DNA of 22,893 nt from PALSA-607 sp036510735 (GTDB lineage Bacteria > Actinomycetota > Actinomycetes > Acidothermales > Acidothermaceae): NCBI GenBank assembly GCA_036510735.1, contig DATCDK010000079.1, positions 1 through 22,893 on the forward strand. The letters run 5' to 3'. The position numbers and the translations under genes were made by a program. Below are positions 16,612-22,893 of the stretch, piece by piece. The notes beneath the pieces are model-generated. The model worked only from the letters and a program-made list of their open reading frames with translations, had not been told where the DNA came from and did not search any database. Within the stretch, counting starts at the first letter, position 1. Each line of letters starts with the position of its first letter.

Positions 16612-17258
16612 GCGTACTGCCTGCGCTCATCTGGCGGCGGAATCGTGGCGCCCTTGTACTCGACCGCGATGCCGCCGAGCGGGTAGTCCTTGCGCTGCGG
16701 ATGCCCCGGCCAGTCGTCGGGCATCATGATGCGCGTCAGCGCGGGATGCCCGTCGAAGATGACGCCGAACATGTCCCACGTCTCGCGCTCTTGGAAGTCG
16801 GCGGTTGGCCAGACCGAAACGACCGATGGAACATGCGGGTCGTCGTCCGGCGCTGCAACTTCGAGCCTGATGCGGCGGTTGTGCGTCATGGATGTCAGCT
16901 CGTAAACGACGTGCAGCTCGCGACCGGCGTCCATCGGATAGTGCACGCCTGACAGCGAGGACAGCAGCTCGAAGCGGAGGTCCTGGTCGTCGCGCAACGG
17001 CTGGGCGAGATCGCGGAGCTTCTCCCTGCGCACGTGCAGAGTCAGTTCGCCGCGATCGACGATCGAGCGCTCGATCGCCTGCGCCACGCCTGGGTAGGCC
17101 TGGGCCAGCGCGTCAGCGACCTCGTCGAAGTACCCGCCGTAAGGGCGTGGAGTCGACGGCGCGGACGCGGTGGCCTGCGCAGGGATAGCACCGACCTCGG
17201 ATTCGGCACCGCTCATGACGGGCGCCGTCGGCGGCTGACCTACCGGCTGATCGCTCAC
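16608..17258 (-). CDS. nuoC: NADH-quinone oxidoreductase subunit C
   Basis: The 30-kDa-type peripheral subunit, 216 residues, separate from NuoD and not fused as in E. coli. The family signature ERETWDMFGV (157-166) is followed by GHPQRKDYPL (185-194). Residues 1-40 are a low-complexity Ala/Pro/Ser leader. I take the GTG at 17258, which overlaps the nuoB TGA (GTGA) and has AAGGG upstream; Met15 is a weaker alternative. It binds no cofactor and helps hold NuoB and NuoD. Confidence 0.97.
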   Translation of the reverse strand: MSDQPVGQPPTAPVMSGAESEVGAIPAQATASAPSTPRPYGGYFDEVADALAQAYPGVAQAIERSIVDRGELTLHVRREKLRDLAQPLRDDQDLRFELLSSLSGVHYPMDAGRELHVVYELTSMTHNRRIRLEVAAPDDDPHVPSVVSVWPTADFQERETWDMFGVIFDGHPALTRIMMPDDWPGHPQRKDYPLGGIAVEYKGATIPPPDERRQYA

Positions 17259-17809
17259 CGAAGCAGACCCTTCATCTCATGGGTCGGCACGGCCTCCAGC
17301 GCCTCGATCTCGCGCTCCTGCGCTTGCTTCTTGGCGTTCGGGCCAAGCTTCATGACCTGAATGCGCTCGTGCAGTTCGAGGATGGCGTGCATCAGCATCT
17401 CCGGCCGTGGCGGGCAGCCGGGTAAGTACATGTCGACAGGCACGACGTGGTCGACGCCCTGGACGATCGCGTAGTTGTTGAACATGCCGCCCGACGATGC
17501 ACACACACCCATCGCGAGCACCCACTTGGGCTCGACCATCTGGTCGTAGATCTGCCGCAACACCGGTGCCATCTTCTGGCTGACCCGACCGGCGACGATC
17601 ATCAGGTCGGCCTGGCGCGGCGAGGCGCGAAAGACCTCCATGCCGAACCGAGCAAGGTCGTAGCGGCCAGCGCCCGACGCCATCATCTCGATCGCGCAGC
17701 AGGCCAAGCCGAAGGACGCCGGCCAGAGCGAGTTCTTACGTGCGGTGCCGGCCAGCTTCTCGACGCTGGTCAGCAGGAAGCCGCTGGGCAGATTTTCTTC
17801 AAGACCCAT
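17255..17809 (-). CDS. nuoB: NADH-quinone oxidoreductase subunit B
   Basis: The PSST-type subunit that carries the terminal [4Fe-4S] cluster N2, which hands electrons to menaquinone. The ligands are the unusual tandem Cys37-Cys38 (FGLACCAIEMM), Cys103 (GVCASSGG) and Cys132 (LPGCPPRPE). It is 184 residues, a normal length. The ATG at 17809 lies 9 bases after nuoA; its ribosome binding site is weak, so coupling to nuoA translation is likely. It ends in a charged helix (KKQAQEREIEALEAV). Confidence 0.98.
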   Translation of the reverse strand: MGLEENLPSGFLLTSVEKLAGTARKNSLWPASFGLACCAIEMMASGAGRYDLARFGMEVFRASPRQADLMIVAGRVSQKMAPVLRQIYDQMVEPKWVLAMGVCASSGGMFNNYAIVQGVDHVVPVDMYLPGCPPRPEMLMHAILELHERIQVMKLGPNAKKQAQEREIEALEAVPTHEMKGLLR

Positions 17810-17818
17810 GTCTGGTTC

Positions 17819-18187
17819 TCAGTCCCATTCCAGTCCGCCGCGACGCCACACGTACACGTATGCGACGAACACGGTGAGGATGAACAGCACCATTTCGACG
17901 AGGCCGAAAACCCCGAGGTGCTGGAACGCAACTGCCCACGGATACAAGAAGATGATTTCGATGTCGAAGACGATGAACAGCATCGCGGTCAGGTAGTACT
18001 TCACCGGGAACTTGCCCCCGCCGACCGGTTGCGGAGTGGGCTCGATGCCGCACTCGTACGCGTCGTACTTCGCGCGGTTGTAGCGCTTCGGCCCACTCAG
18101 GCTGCCCATGAGAATCGAGAACACGGCGAATCCGGCAGCGAGCAGGAACAGTGCGAGGAGAGGCACGTAACTGGCGTTGGTACTCAC
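17819..18187 (-). CDS. nuoA: NADH-quinone oxidoreductase subunit A
   Basis: A three-helix membrane subunit, 122 residues, and the first gene of the nuo run. The conserved loop YECGIEP (44-50) and the acidic second helix FDIEIIFLYPW (Asp75, Glu77) are present; these sit near the quinone tunnel in known structures. The GTG start has GAGGA six bases upstream. A 75-base gap separates it from the reductase gene upstream, room for a promoter of its own. Confidence 0.97.
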   Translation of the reverse strand: MSTNASYVPLLALFLLAAGFAVFSILMGSLSGPKRYNRAKYDAYECGIEPTPQPVGGGKFPVKYYLTAMLFIVFDIEIIFLYPWAVAFQHLGVFGLVEMVLFILTVFVAYVYVWRRGGLEWD

Positions 18188-18226
18188 CGTGGTTCCTCAC
18201 TCTCGCTTGCCGACTAGGGCCGTGTC

Positions 18227-18232
18227 AGTCTA
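18227..18232 (-). promoter_or_regulatory. possible -10 element upstream of nuoA
   Basis: TAGACT on the minus strand fits the actinobacterial TANNNT -10 pattern and lies 39 bases before the nuoA GTG, which would give a leader of about 30 bases including the ribosome binding site. I see no good -35. Just upstream, a 5-bp GC stem-loop (18245-18259) follows the reductase stop and could weaken read-through. Read-through from the reductase gene remains equally possible. Confidence 0.25.
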
Positions 18233-18262
18233 GGTGGGTGCGAAGCGCGTCCTGCGCGCGGG

Positions 18263-19624
18263 TCAGGCTGCAGGGGCGATCCGGGTGAGTCCGTTGATGA
18301 TGCGATCCATGGCGTCGCCGCCCTTGGGATCAGTGAGGTTCGCAAGCATCTTCAAGGTGAACCGCATGATGGTCGGATGCGACATCCCGTGGCGGGTGAG
18401 CAGTCTCATCACACCGGGCTTGCCGATCAGATTCACGAACACCCGCCCGACCGTGTAGTAGCCGCCGTAGCGGTCGTCGAGTGCCTTCGGATAGCCGTGC
18501 AGGGCACGCTCGCGAGTGACGCCTGCAGGTCGGGCCAACGCCTGGGCGATGATCTCGGCCGCCAGTTCGCCAGACTCCATCGCGTACGCGATGCCCTCGC
18601 CGTTGCAGGGATTCACCATGCCGCCGGCGTCGCCAACCAACAGCACTCCGCGGTCGTAGTGCGGCTTGCGGTTGAAGCCCATCGGCAGCGCCGCGCCCCG
18701 CACCGGACCACGCGCATGCTCCTCGTCGAATCCCCACTCCTTGGGCATGCCCGCCGTCCATCTCTTCAGCAGTTGGCGGTAGTCGACGTTGCGGAAGGAC
18801 GCGGACGTGTTCAGGATGCCCAGCCCGACATTGCTCGTGCCGTCACCCATGCCGAAGACCCAGCCATAGCCGGGAAGCAACCGGTCTTTGCCTTCGTAGC
18901 GATCCCACAGTTCGAGCCACGACTCGAGCCAGTTGTCATCGTGGCGTGGCGACTCGAAGTAGCGGCGATACGCGACGCCCATGGGCCGGTTCTCCCGGCG
19001 GTGCAGGCCGAGCGCGAGGGAGAAGCGGCTCGAGTTGCCATCAGCGGCGACGATGACCGGCGCCTTGAACATGATGTCGCGCTCAGCCCCGACCGGGCGG
19101 GCCATCACACCGACCACCCGCCCTGACCCGCCGTCAATCACCGGCTGCGTTGCGGGCGTCTGTTCGTGCAGCGCGACACCCAGCTTTTGGGCCCGCCGCG
19201 CGAGGATCTGGTCGAAGTCGAGCCGGGTTCGAACGAGTCCGTAGTCGGGGAAGCTGGCGAGCTCCGGCCAGGGCAGCTCGACGCGCATGCCGCCCGCCAG
19301 GATCCGCAGCCCCTTGTTCTGCAACCAGCCAGCTTCAGGGCTCGTGTCGATGCCGAGCTTCACGAGTTGGGTGACCGCGCGAGGCGTGAGGCCGTCGCCG
19401 CAGACCTTCTCCCTCGGGAACGCGGACTTCTCGAGGAGCGCTACTGACAGACCGGCTTGCGCGAGGTGCGCGGCGGTCGCCGACCCGGCGGGACCAGCAC
19501 CCACCACGATCACGTCAGCCTCTGTGGTCGGCGTCCCGGCCGGAATGGAATCGGCCAGCACTGCCGACGCCGCCGCCACTGGGCTAGGCGTCGCGGAGCC
19601 GCCATCGGCTGCCTTGCCTGTCAC
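18263..19624 (-). CDS. geranylgeranyl-reductase-family FAD oxidoreductase, probably menaquinone side-chain reductase
   Basis: A flavoprotein of 453 residues in the geranylgeranyl reductase family. The N-terminal FAD fold begins DVIVVGAGPAGSATAAHL (from about residue 37), followed by KVCGDGLTPRAV, and the second FAD motif VGDAGGMVNPCNGEGIAYAM is near residues 330-345. Family members reduce isoprenoid double bonds in archaeal lipids, chlorophyll side chains or, in mycobacteria (MenJ), one menaquinone unit. The setting between menG and nuo favours the last. The frame is open to 19978, but that overlaps menG. I chose the GTG at 19624, with AGGTGG 7-9 bases upstream. A GTG at 19684 is the alternative, but it lies inside a palindrome and lacks a binding site. 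Confidence 0.88.
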   Translation of the reverse strand: MTGKAADGGSATPSPVAAASAVLADSIPAGTPTTEADVIVVGAGPAGSATAAHLAQAGLSVALLEKSAFPREKVCGDGLTPRAVTQLVKLGIDTSPEAGWLQNKGLRILAGGMRVELPWPELASFPDYGLVRTRLDFDQILARRAQKLGVALHEQTPATQPVIDGGSGRVVGVMARPVGAERDIMFKAPVIVAADGNSSRFSLALGLHRRENRPMGVAYRRYFESPRHDDNWLESWLELWDRYEGKDRLLPGYGWVFGMGDGTSNVGLGILNTSASFRNVDYRQLLKRWTAGMPKEWGFDEEHARGPVRGAALPMGFNRKPHYDRGVLLVGDAGGMVNPCNGEGIAYAMESGELAAEIIAQALARPAGVTRERALHGYPKALDDRYGGYYTVGRVFVNLIGKPGVMRLLTRHGMSHPTIMRFTLKMLANLTDPKGGDAMDRIINGLTRIAPAA

Positions 19625-19669
19625 GGATTCACCACCTAGGCCGAAGCGGGTACGCCGCGCGCTAGCCCT

Positions 19670-19685
19670 TGTGAACGGGTTCACG
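19670..19685. promoter_or_regulatory. CRP/GlxR-like binding site
   Basis: TGTGAACGGGTTCACG matches the CRP/GlxR consensus TGTGA-N6-TCACA at nine of ten positions, and 6 of its bases on each side form a perfect palindrome (GTGAAC, GTTCAC). It lies in the gap between menG and the reductase gene, about 55 bases before the reductase start and upstream of the whole nuo run. A nearby TATGCT (minus strand, 19700-19705) fits a -10; if that is used, the site would cover the transcript start and act to repress. Confidence 0.5.
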
Positions 19686-19709
19686 AGAGCGGCTGGGAAA
19701 GCATATGCC

Positions 19710-19735
19710 GTCGGCGGGCACGCTACCCCGCCGAC
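19710..19735 (-). terminator. GC-rich stem-loop at the end of menG
   Basis: GTCGGCGGG (19710-19718) pairs perfectly with CCCGCCGAC (19727-19735) around an 8-base loop, and the menG TAG stop (19723-19725) lies in that loop. Nine GC-rich pairs make it the strongest hairpin I found in the window. No T tract follows, which is common for actinobacterial terminators. It may end or attenuate the mqnC-deaminase-menG transcript before the reductase and nuo genes. Confidence 0.5.
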
Positions 19736-20439
19736 CGCTTCGCCCGATGGACGGCCACGATCCCGCCGGTGAGGTTCCGCCAGGCGACGCTGGTCCAGCC
19801 CGCTGCCTGGATGCGCTGGGCGAGCCCCGCCTGGGCCGGCCAGGCCCTGATCGACTCGGCGAGATAGACGTAGGAGTCGGGGTTGGAACTGACCTTCTTC
19901 ACGACGGCCGGCATGACGCCCAGGTAGGCGTCGTAGACCCGGTGAAAGGGCGTCCACGTTGGGGAGCTGAACTCGCAAATGACGAGCCGACCGCCCGGCT
20001 TCGTCACCCTGCGCAGGTCGCGCAACGCGGCATCGACGTCATGGACGTTACGCAGGCCGAACGAGATCGTGACCGCGTCGAAGGACTCGTCAGCGAACGG
20101 CAGCGCGAGCGCGTCGCCTGCCACGAAGCGCACTCCCCCTATGGCGGCGCCACCGCGTTGGCGGGCGCCTTGCCGCAACATGCCGAGCGAGAAGTCGCAG
20201 GCCACGGTTTGTGCACCCGCTGTCGTGAACGAGGCGGACGACGTGCCTGTACCTGCGGCGACGTCGAGCACCCGCTCACCCTTGGTCGCGCCGACCGCGC
20301 GGGCGACCACCTTGCGCCAGGCCCGGTCCTGGCCAAGCGACAGCACGTCGTTCACGAGGTCGTAGCGCGGCGCGACATCGTCGAACATGGCGGCGACCTC
20401 GGCGGGCTGCTTGCCCAGGTCGGCGCGGGTCGGCGTCAC
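19723..20439 (-). CDS. menG: demethylmenaquinone methyltransferase
   Basis: A class I SAM methyltransferase of the UbiE/MenG family, 238 residues, that methylates demethylmenaquinone in the last head-group step. The UbiE signature YDLVNDVLSLGQDRAWRK is at residues 26-43, the SAM loop VLDVAAGTGTSS at 57-68, and the second signature RNVHDVDAALRDLRRVTKPGG further on. The GTG at 20439 overlaps the deaminase TGA (GTGA), so the two are translationally coupled; the open frame upstream is a shadow. Since the window shows menaquinone enzymes only, a ubiquinone role is unlikely. Confidence 0.95.
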   Translation of the reverse strand: MTPTRADLGKQPAEVAAMFDDVAPRYDLVNDVLSLGQDRAWRKVVARAVGATKGERVLDVAAGTGTSSASFTTAGAQTVACDFSLGMLRQGARQRGGAAIGGVRFVAGDALALPFADESFDAVTISFGLRNVHDVDAALRDLRRVTKPGGRLVICEFSSPTWTPFHRVYDAYLGVMPAVVKKVSSNPDSYVYLAESIRAWPAQAGLAQRIQAAGWTSVAWRNLTGGIVAVHRAKRSAG

Positions 20440-21488
20440 GGGGTTATTTCGTTGTCTGCGATGTCGCTGTCTCTGGCGTCGCTTGCTGCTGCGTCGACGA
20501 CCGCCCAATCGATTGCCGCCCCCGCCGTCCGTATCAAGGCTTTCGTGTCGTCGTCGCACATCGCGCCGCGCAGGCCGGCTTCGAAGAGCGCCGAGGGCGC
20601 GACGCCGAGCCGGCTGGCGATCTGGTGCTCGCGACCAAGGTCGGTGCCGAACATCGCCGGGTCGTCGGTGCCGAGTGAGCAGCTGACCCCGGCGGCGATG
20701 AGGCGTGGCAAGGGATGGGTGTCGAGGTCGGTGACACTGCGGGTGCGCAGATTGGACGTCGGGCAGACGTCGAGCACGATCTGGCGGGCGGCCAACTCGG
20801 CGGTCAGGTCGGCGTCGTCGATGGCTCGGATGCCATGCCTGATGCGGTCGGCGCTCAGGGTTTCAAGCGTCTCCCTGACCGACTCGGCGCCGGCCGATTC
20901 GCCCGCGTGCGGAAGCGAGGCGAGCCCGCCGGCCTTGGCGATCTCGAACGCGCGCTTGTACGGCTGCGGCGCAAAGCCCGCCTCAGGGCCGCCGAGGCCG
21001 AGCCCGACGATGCCGCGATGGCGAGACGTGACGGCGCGGCGGGCGAGCTCCTCGGTGAGCTCGACGTCCGCTCCTCGGTAGGAATCAGGCGTGAGTCGGA
21101 CGACGACGCCGTACTCCTCCTGCGCCTGCTGGGCGCCGTCGCAGTAACCCTCGAAGAGGTCGTCCCAGGCAACGCCCCGGGCGACCCGCTCGATGGGGGA
21201 GAAGATGGCCTCGAGGTAGACGGCGCCGTACCCAGCCGCCTGCGCCGCGTAGTCGACCACGATCTGGCGGAAGTCGTCGGCCGTGCGCATCACGTTGGTG
21301 GTCAGGATCCAGACGTCGATGAAGTGCGCGAAGTCGGTGAACTCATAGAGCGCGGTCAGCTCTTCGACGCTGTCGACCGGGAGCGGCAGGTCGTTGCGCC
21401 TGGCGAGCTCAAGGAGGGTGCGCGGCTGCACCGTCCCCTCGAGGTGGACGTGCAGCTCGATCTTCGGATAGTCCGCCACGCCGCCCAT
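20436..21488 (-). CDS. adenosine-deaminase-family enzyme, probably 6-amino-6-deoxyfutalosine deaminase
   Basis: A metal-dependent amidohydrolase of 350 residues. Zn ligands HVH (His13, His15), His194 (LPHAGES) and Asp275 (GTDDPAMFGT), plus catalytic Glu197 and His218 (RIRHGI), are all present, so it should be active. The family includes adenosine deaminases and the 6-amino-6-deoxyfutalosine deaminases shown for actinobacteria with the futalosine pathway. Being between mqnC and menG, and overlapping menG, it fits the latter: the step before futalosine hydrolysis. The ATG at 21488 has a purine-rich AGG directly against it; a GTG three codons later (21479) has better spacing from that AGG and may be the true start. 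Confidence 0.85.
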   Translation of the reverse strand: MGGVADYPKIELHVHLEGTVQPRTLLELARRNDLPLPVDSVEELTALYEFTDFAHFIDVWILTTNVMRTADDFRQIVVDYAAQAAGYGAVYLEAIFSPIERVARGVAWDDLFEGYCDGAQQAQEEYGVVVRLTPDSYRGADVELTEELARRAVTSRHRGIVGLGLGGPEAGFAPQPYKRAFEIAKAGGLASLPHAGESAGAESVRETLETLSADRIRHGIRAIDDADLTAELAARQIVLDVCPTSNLRTRSVTDLDTHPLPRLIAAGVSCSLGTDDPAMFGTDLGREHQIASRLGVAPSALFEAGLRGAMCDDDTKALIRTAGAAIDWAVVDAAASDARDSDIADNEITP

Positions 21489-21503
21489 CCTGCCGTACGG
21501 GTG

Positions 21504-21549
21504 TTGGTCTTAAACGGTCGTTCTTGCGCCCGCTGGAGACCAACGGTCG
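21504..21549. repeat. paired direct and inverted repeats upstream of the deaminase gene
   Basis: TTGGTCT (21504-21510) and AGACCAA (21537-21543) form an inverted repeat 26 bases apart, and ACGGTCG occurs at 21514-21520 and 21543-21549, a 29-base period. They lie in the 85-base gap between mqnC and the deaminase. They could be a regulator's binding sites or a loose stem-loop in the transcript; no known motif is recognised. Confidence 0.5.
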
Positions 21550-21573
21550 GGCGGGACGGCGGGGGGGTTGGGG
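21549..21573 (+). other. putative G-quadruplex motif
   Basis: Four G runs (21549-21551, 21553-21555, 21561-21567, 21570-21573) separated by 1, 5 and 2 bases satisfy the standard G3+N1-7 pattern. It lies immediately after the mqnC stop, on the strand used as template for these minus-strand genes, so the RNA would be C-rich. A folded template could slow RNA polymerase between mqnC and the deaminase. Confidence 0.45.
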
Positions 21574-22755
21574 TCAGCTCGCCACTAAAGGGAGGGTGAC
21601 CCGCTGCGCGCCGGGAGCCGTCGAGGCGAAGTGGGACGCGATCCGCTCATCGGGCTCGGGATCATCGGCCGGCGTCCAGTGCACCCGCAGGTGGTGGTAA
21701 AGGGTGTCGCGCTGCGCCGGCACCCGGTCGGCGGACCGGATCAGGTGGATGAGCTCGGTCAGATTCCAGCGGTGCTTGGCGCCGGCCGACGACACGACGT
21801 TCTCCTCGAGCATGACCGATCCGAGGTCGTCGGCCCCGTAGTGCAACCCGAGCTGCCCGACCTCTTTGCCGAGGGTGAGCTGCGACACCTGCAGATGCGC
21901 GATGTTGTCGAAGAAGAGCCGCGCCACCGCAAGCAGGCGCAGGTACTCCAGCGGCGTCGCCAACGTGCGCCCGCGCAGGTGGTTGTTCTCCGGTTGGTAG
22001 GTCCACGGGATGAAGGACCGGAACCCGCCCGTGCGGTCTTGGACGTCGCGGATCATCCGCAGGTGCTCGATGCGCTCGGCGTTGGTCTCCCCGGTGCCCA
22101 TCATGAACGTCGCCGTCGACTGCACGCCCAGTCCGTGCGCCGTCTCCATCACCTCAAGCCAGACCGCCCCGGTCTCCTTGAGCGGCGCGATTTCGTGCCG
22201 CGGGCGCTCGGTCAAGATCTCCGCGCCGGCTCCGGCGAACGAGTCGAGGCCGGCCGCGTGCAACCGCGTGATCACCTCGGTGAACGTCAGACCGGAGACC
22301 CGCGCGATGTGTACGACCTCGGAGCCGCCGAGGGAGTGCAGCGCGAGCGACGGGTACGCGGCGCGCACTGCCGAGAACGTCTGCTCGTACCACTCGATGC
22401 CGAGGTCGGGGTTGTGGCCACCCTGCAGCATGATCTGCGTCGCTCCGAGCTCGACCGCCTCGCCGCAGCGGCGCAGGATCTCGTCGAGCGGATGGGTCCA
22501 GGCCTCCGCGTGCTTGGGCGCCCGGTAGAACGCGCAGAATTTGCAGGCGGTGACGCAGGCATTGGTGTAGTTGATGTTGCGGTCGATCAGGTACGTCGCG
22601 ATGCCCGCAGTGTCAGCGAAACGACGCCGACGGGCCGCGTCGGCCGCGCGGCCGAGCGCGTGCAGCGGCGCGTGCGTGTAGAGCTCGAGAGCGTCGGACG
22701 CCGAGATGCGGCCGCCATCGGCGGCCTGGTCGAGCAACATGCGCAGGTCAGCCAC
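21574..22755 (-). CDS. mqnC: cyclic dehypoxanthinyl futalosine synthase
   Basis: A radical SAM enzyme of 393 residues in the futalosine menaquinone pathway; it cyclises dehypoxanthinylfutalosine. The [4Fe-4S] motif CxxxCxxC is at Cys67, 71, 74 (NYTNACVTACKFCAFYR), preceded by IDRNI, and LQGGHNPDLGIEWYE (110-124) is typical of MqnC and separates it from the related MqnE. Further conserved blocks are GGSEVVHIA, MMGTGET and IPWTYQPENNHLRG. The GTG at 22755 gives the usual N-terminus; there is no ribosome binding site before it, consistent with a leaderless transcript. An ATG five codons in is a less likely start. Confidence 0.95.
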   Translation of the reverse strand: MADLRMLLDQAADGGRISASDALELYTHAPLHALGRAADAARRRRFADTAGIATYLIDRNINYTNACVTACKFCAFYRAPKHAEAWTHPLDEILRRCGEAVELGATQIMLQGGHNPDLGIEWYEQTFSAVRAAYPSLALHSLGGSEVVHIARVSGLTFTEVITRLHAAGLDSFAGAGAEILTERPRHEIAPLKETGAVWLEVMETAHGLGVQSTATFMMGTGETNAERIEHLRMIRDVQDRTGGFRSFIPWTYQPENNHLRGRTLATPLEYLRLLAVARLFFDNIAHLQVSQLTLGKEVGQLGLHYGADDLGSVMLEENVVSSAGAKHRWNLTELIHLIRSADRVPAQRDTLYHHLRVHWTPADDPEPDERIASHFASTAPGAQRVTLPLVAS

Positions 22756-22762
22756 GCAACAG

Positions 22763-22768
22763 AGCTTA
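22763..22768 (-). promoter_or_regulatory. possible -10 element for a leaderless mqnC transcript
   Basis: TAAGCT on the minus strand fits TANNNT and ends 7 bases before the mqnC GTG, so transcription would start at or next to the start codon. Together with the missing ribosome binding site this points to leaderless translation, which is frequent in actinobacteria. No clear -35 is seen, and co-transcription with the gene upstream is not excluded. Confidence 0.35.
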
Positions 22769-22786
22769 GTCGGGCGGCAATCCGGT

Positions 22787-22893
22787 CTAGCGGACGCCCG
22801 CGTGCGGGGTCGTCTGGCACAGCGTTCGCAGCGTGGCGACCACGACTTCGTTCGGCGTCCCCTTCTCGATGTCGGTGTCGGCCCCCGTCGGCG
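22787..22893 (-). CDS. C-terminal fragment of an unidentified protein
   Basis: Thirty-four codons run in from the right edge to a TAG at 22787-22789. Thirty-two of the 34 end in G or C, a strong sign of coding. The visible end reads ...EKGTPNEVVVATLRTLCQTTPHAGVR, containing a short amphipathic helix, but I do not recognise the family. The stop lies 31 bases before mqnC on the same strand, so the gene could share its transcript or pathway; that is inference from position. Confidence 0.55.
   Translation of the reverse strand, partial: PTGADTDIEKGTPNEVVVATLRTLCQTTPHAGVR

Noticed and set aside
21574..22755. MqnE (aminofutalosine synthase) instead of MqnC
   Set aside because: Both are related radical SAM proteins, but the IDRNINYTN and LQGGHNPDLGIEWYE blocks are characteristic of MqnC.
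1..22893. tRNA, rRNA, insertion sequence, prophage or defence genes
   Set aside because: No such sequence was seen on reading both strands. Apart from the convergent region at the left, the window is filled by coding genes with short gaps.

Overview
The window is a stretch of a high-GC actinobacterial chromosome. Third codon positions are nearly all G or C, GTG starts are common, and the complex I subunits are of the actinobacterial type. It carries a block of respiratory genes, almost all on the minus strand. The closest feel is to Streptomyces, Acidothermus or Frankia-like lineages that make menaquinone by the futalosine route; the genus cannot be read from the sequence.

Layout, in the direction of transcription (from high to low coordinates). 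At the right edge is the last 34 codons of an unrecognised minus-strand protein. Then come mqnC (futalosine-pathway radical SAM cyclase), an adenosine-deaminase-family gene that in this setting is most likely the 6-amino-6-deoxyfutalosine deaminase, and menG (demethylmenaquinone methyltransferase), whose start overlaps the deaminase stop. A perfect 9-bp stem-loop with the menG stop codon in its loop, followed by a CRP/GlxR-like palindrome, marks a likely regulatory boundary. Next is a geranylgeranyl-reductase-family flavoprotein (probably a MenJ-like menaquinone side-chain reductase). The complete 14-gene complex I operon nuoABCDEFGHIJKLMN follows, and the run ends with a long-chain polyprenyl diphosphate synthase. 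Most nuo junctions overlap by 1-13 nt or are separated by 10 nt or less.

The genes form one functional story. mqnC and the deaminase make the menaquinone head group, the polyprenyl synthase makes the tail, menG methylates the ring, the reductase probably saturates a side-chain unit, and complex I feeds NADH electrons into the resulting menaquinone pool. All FeS ligands and the proton-channel Glu/Lys pairs I checked in NuoL, M, N and K are intact, so the complex should be functional.

Downstream of the respiratory block is a LacI-family regulator with a good LacI-type operator over its own promoter. Its 3' end faces the tail of an unidentified plus-strand gene at the left edge. The roughly 300-bp convergent intergenic region between them holds three tandem copies of a 25-26 bp repeat and some weaker inverted repeats.

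I see no mobile element, CRISPR array, tRNA, rRNA, toxin-antitoxin pair or defence island. The best leads are regulatory sites and repeats plus the futalosine/complex I linkage, rather than a new protein system.
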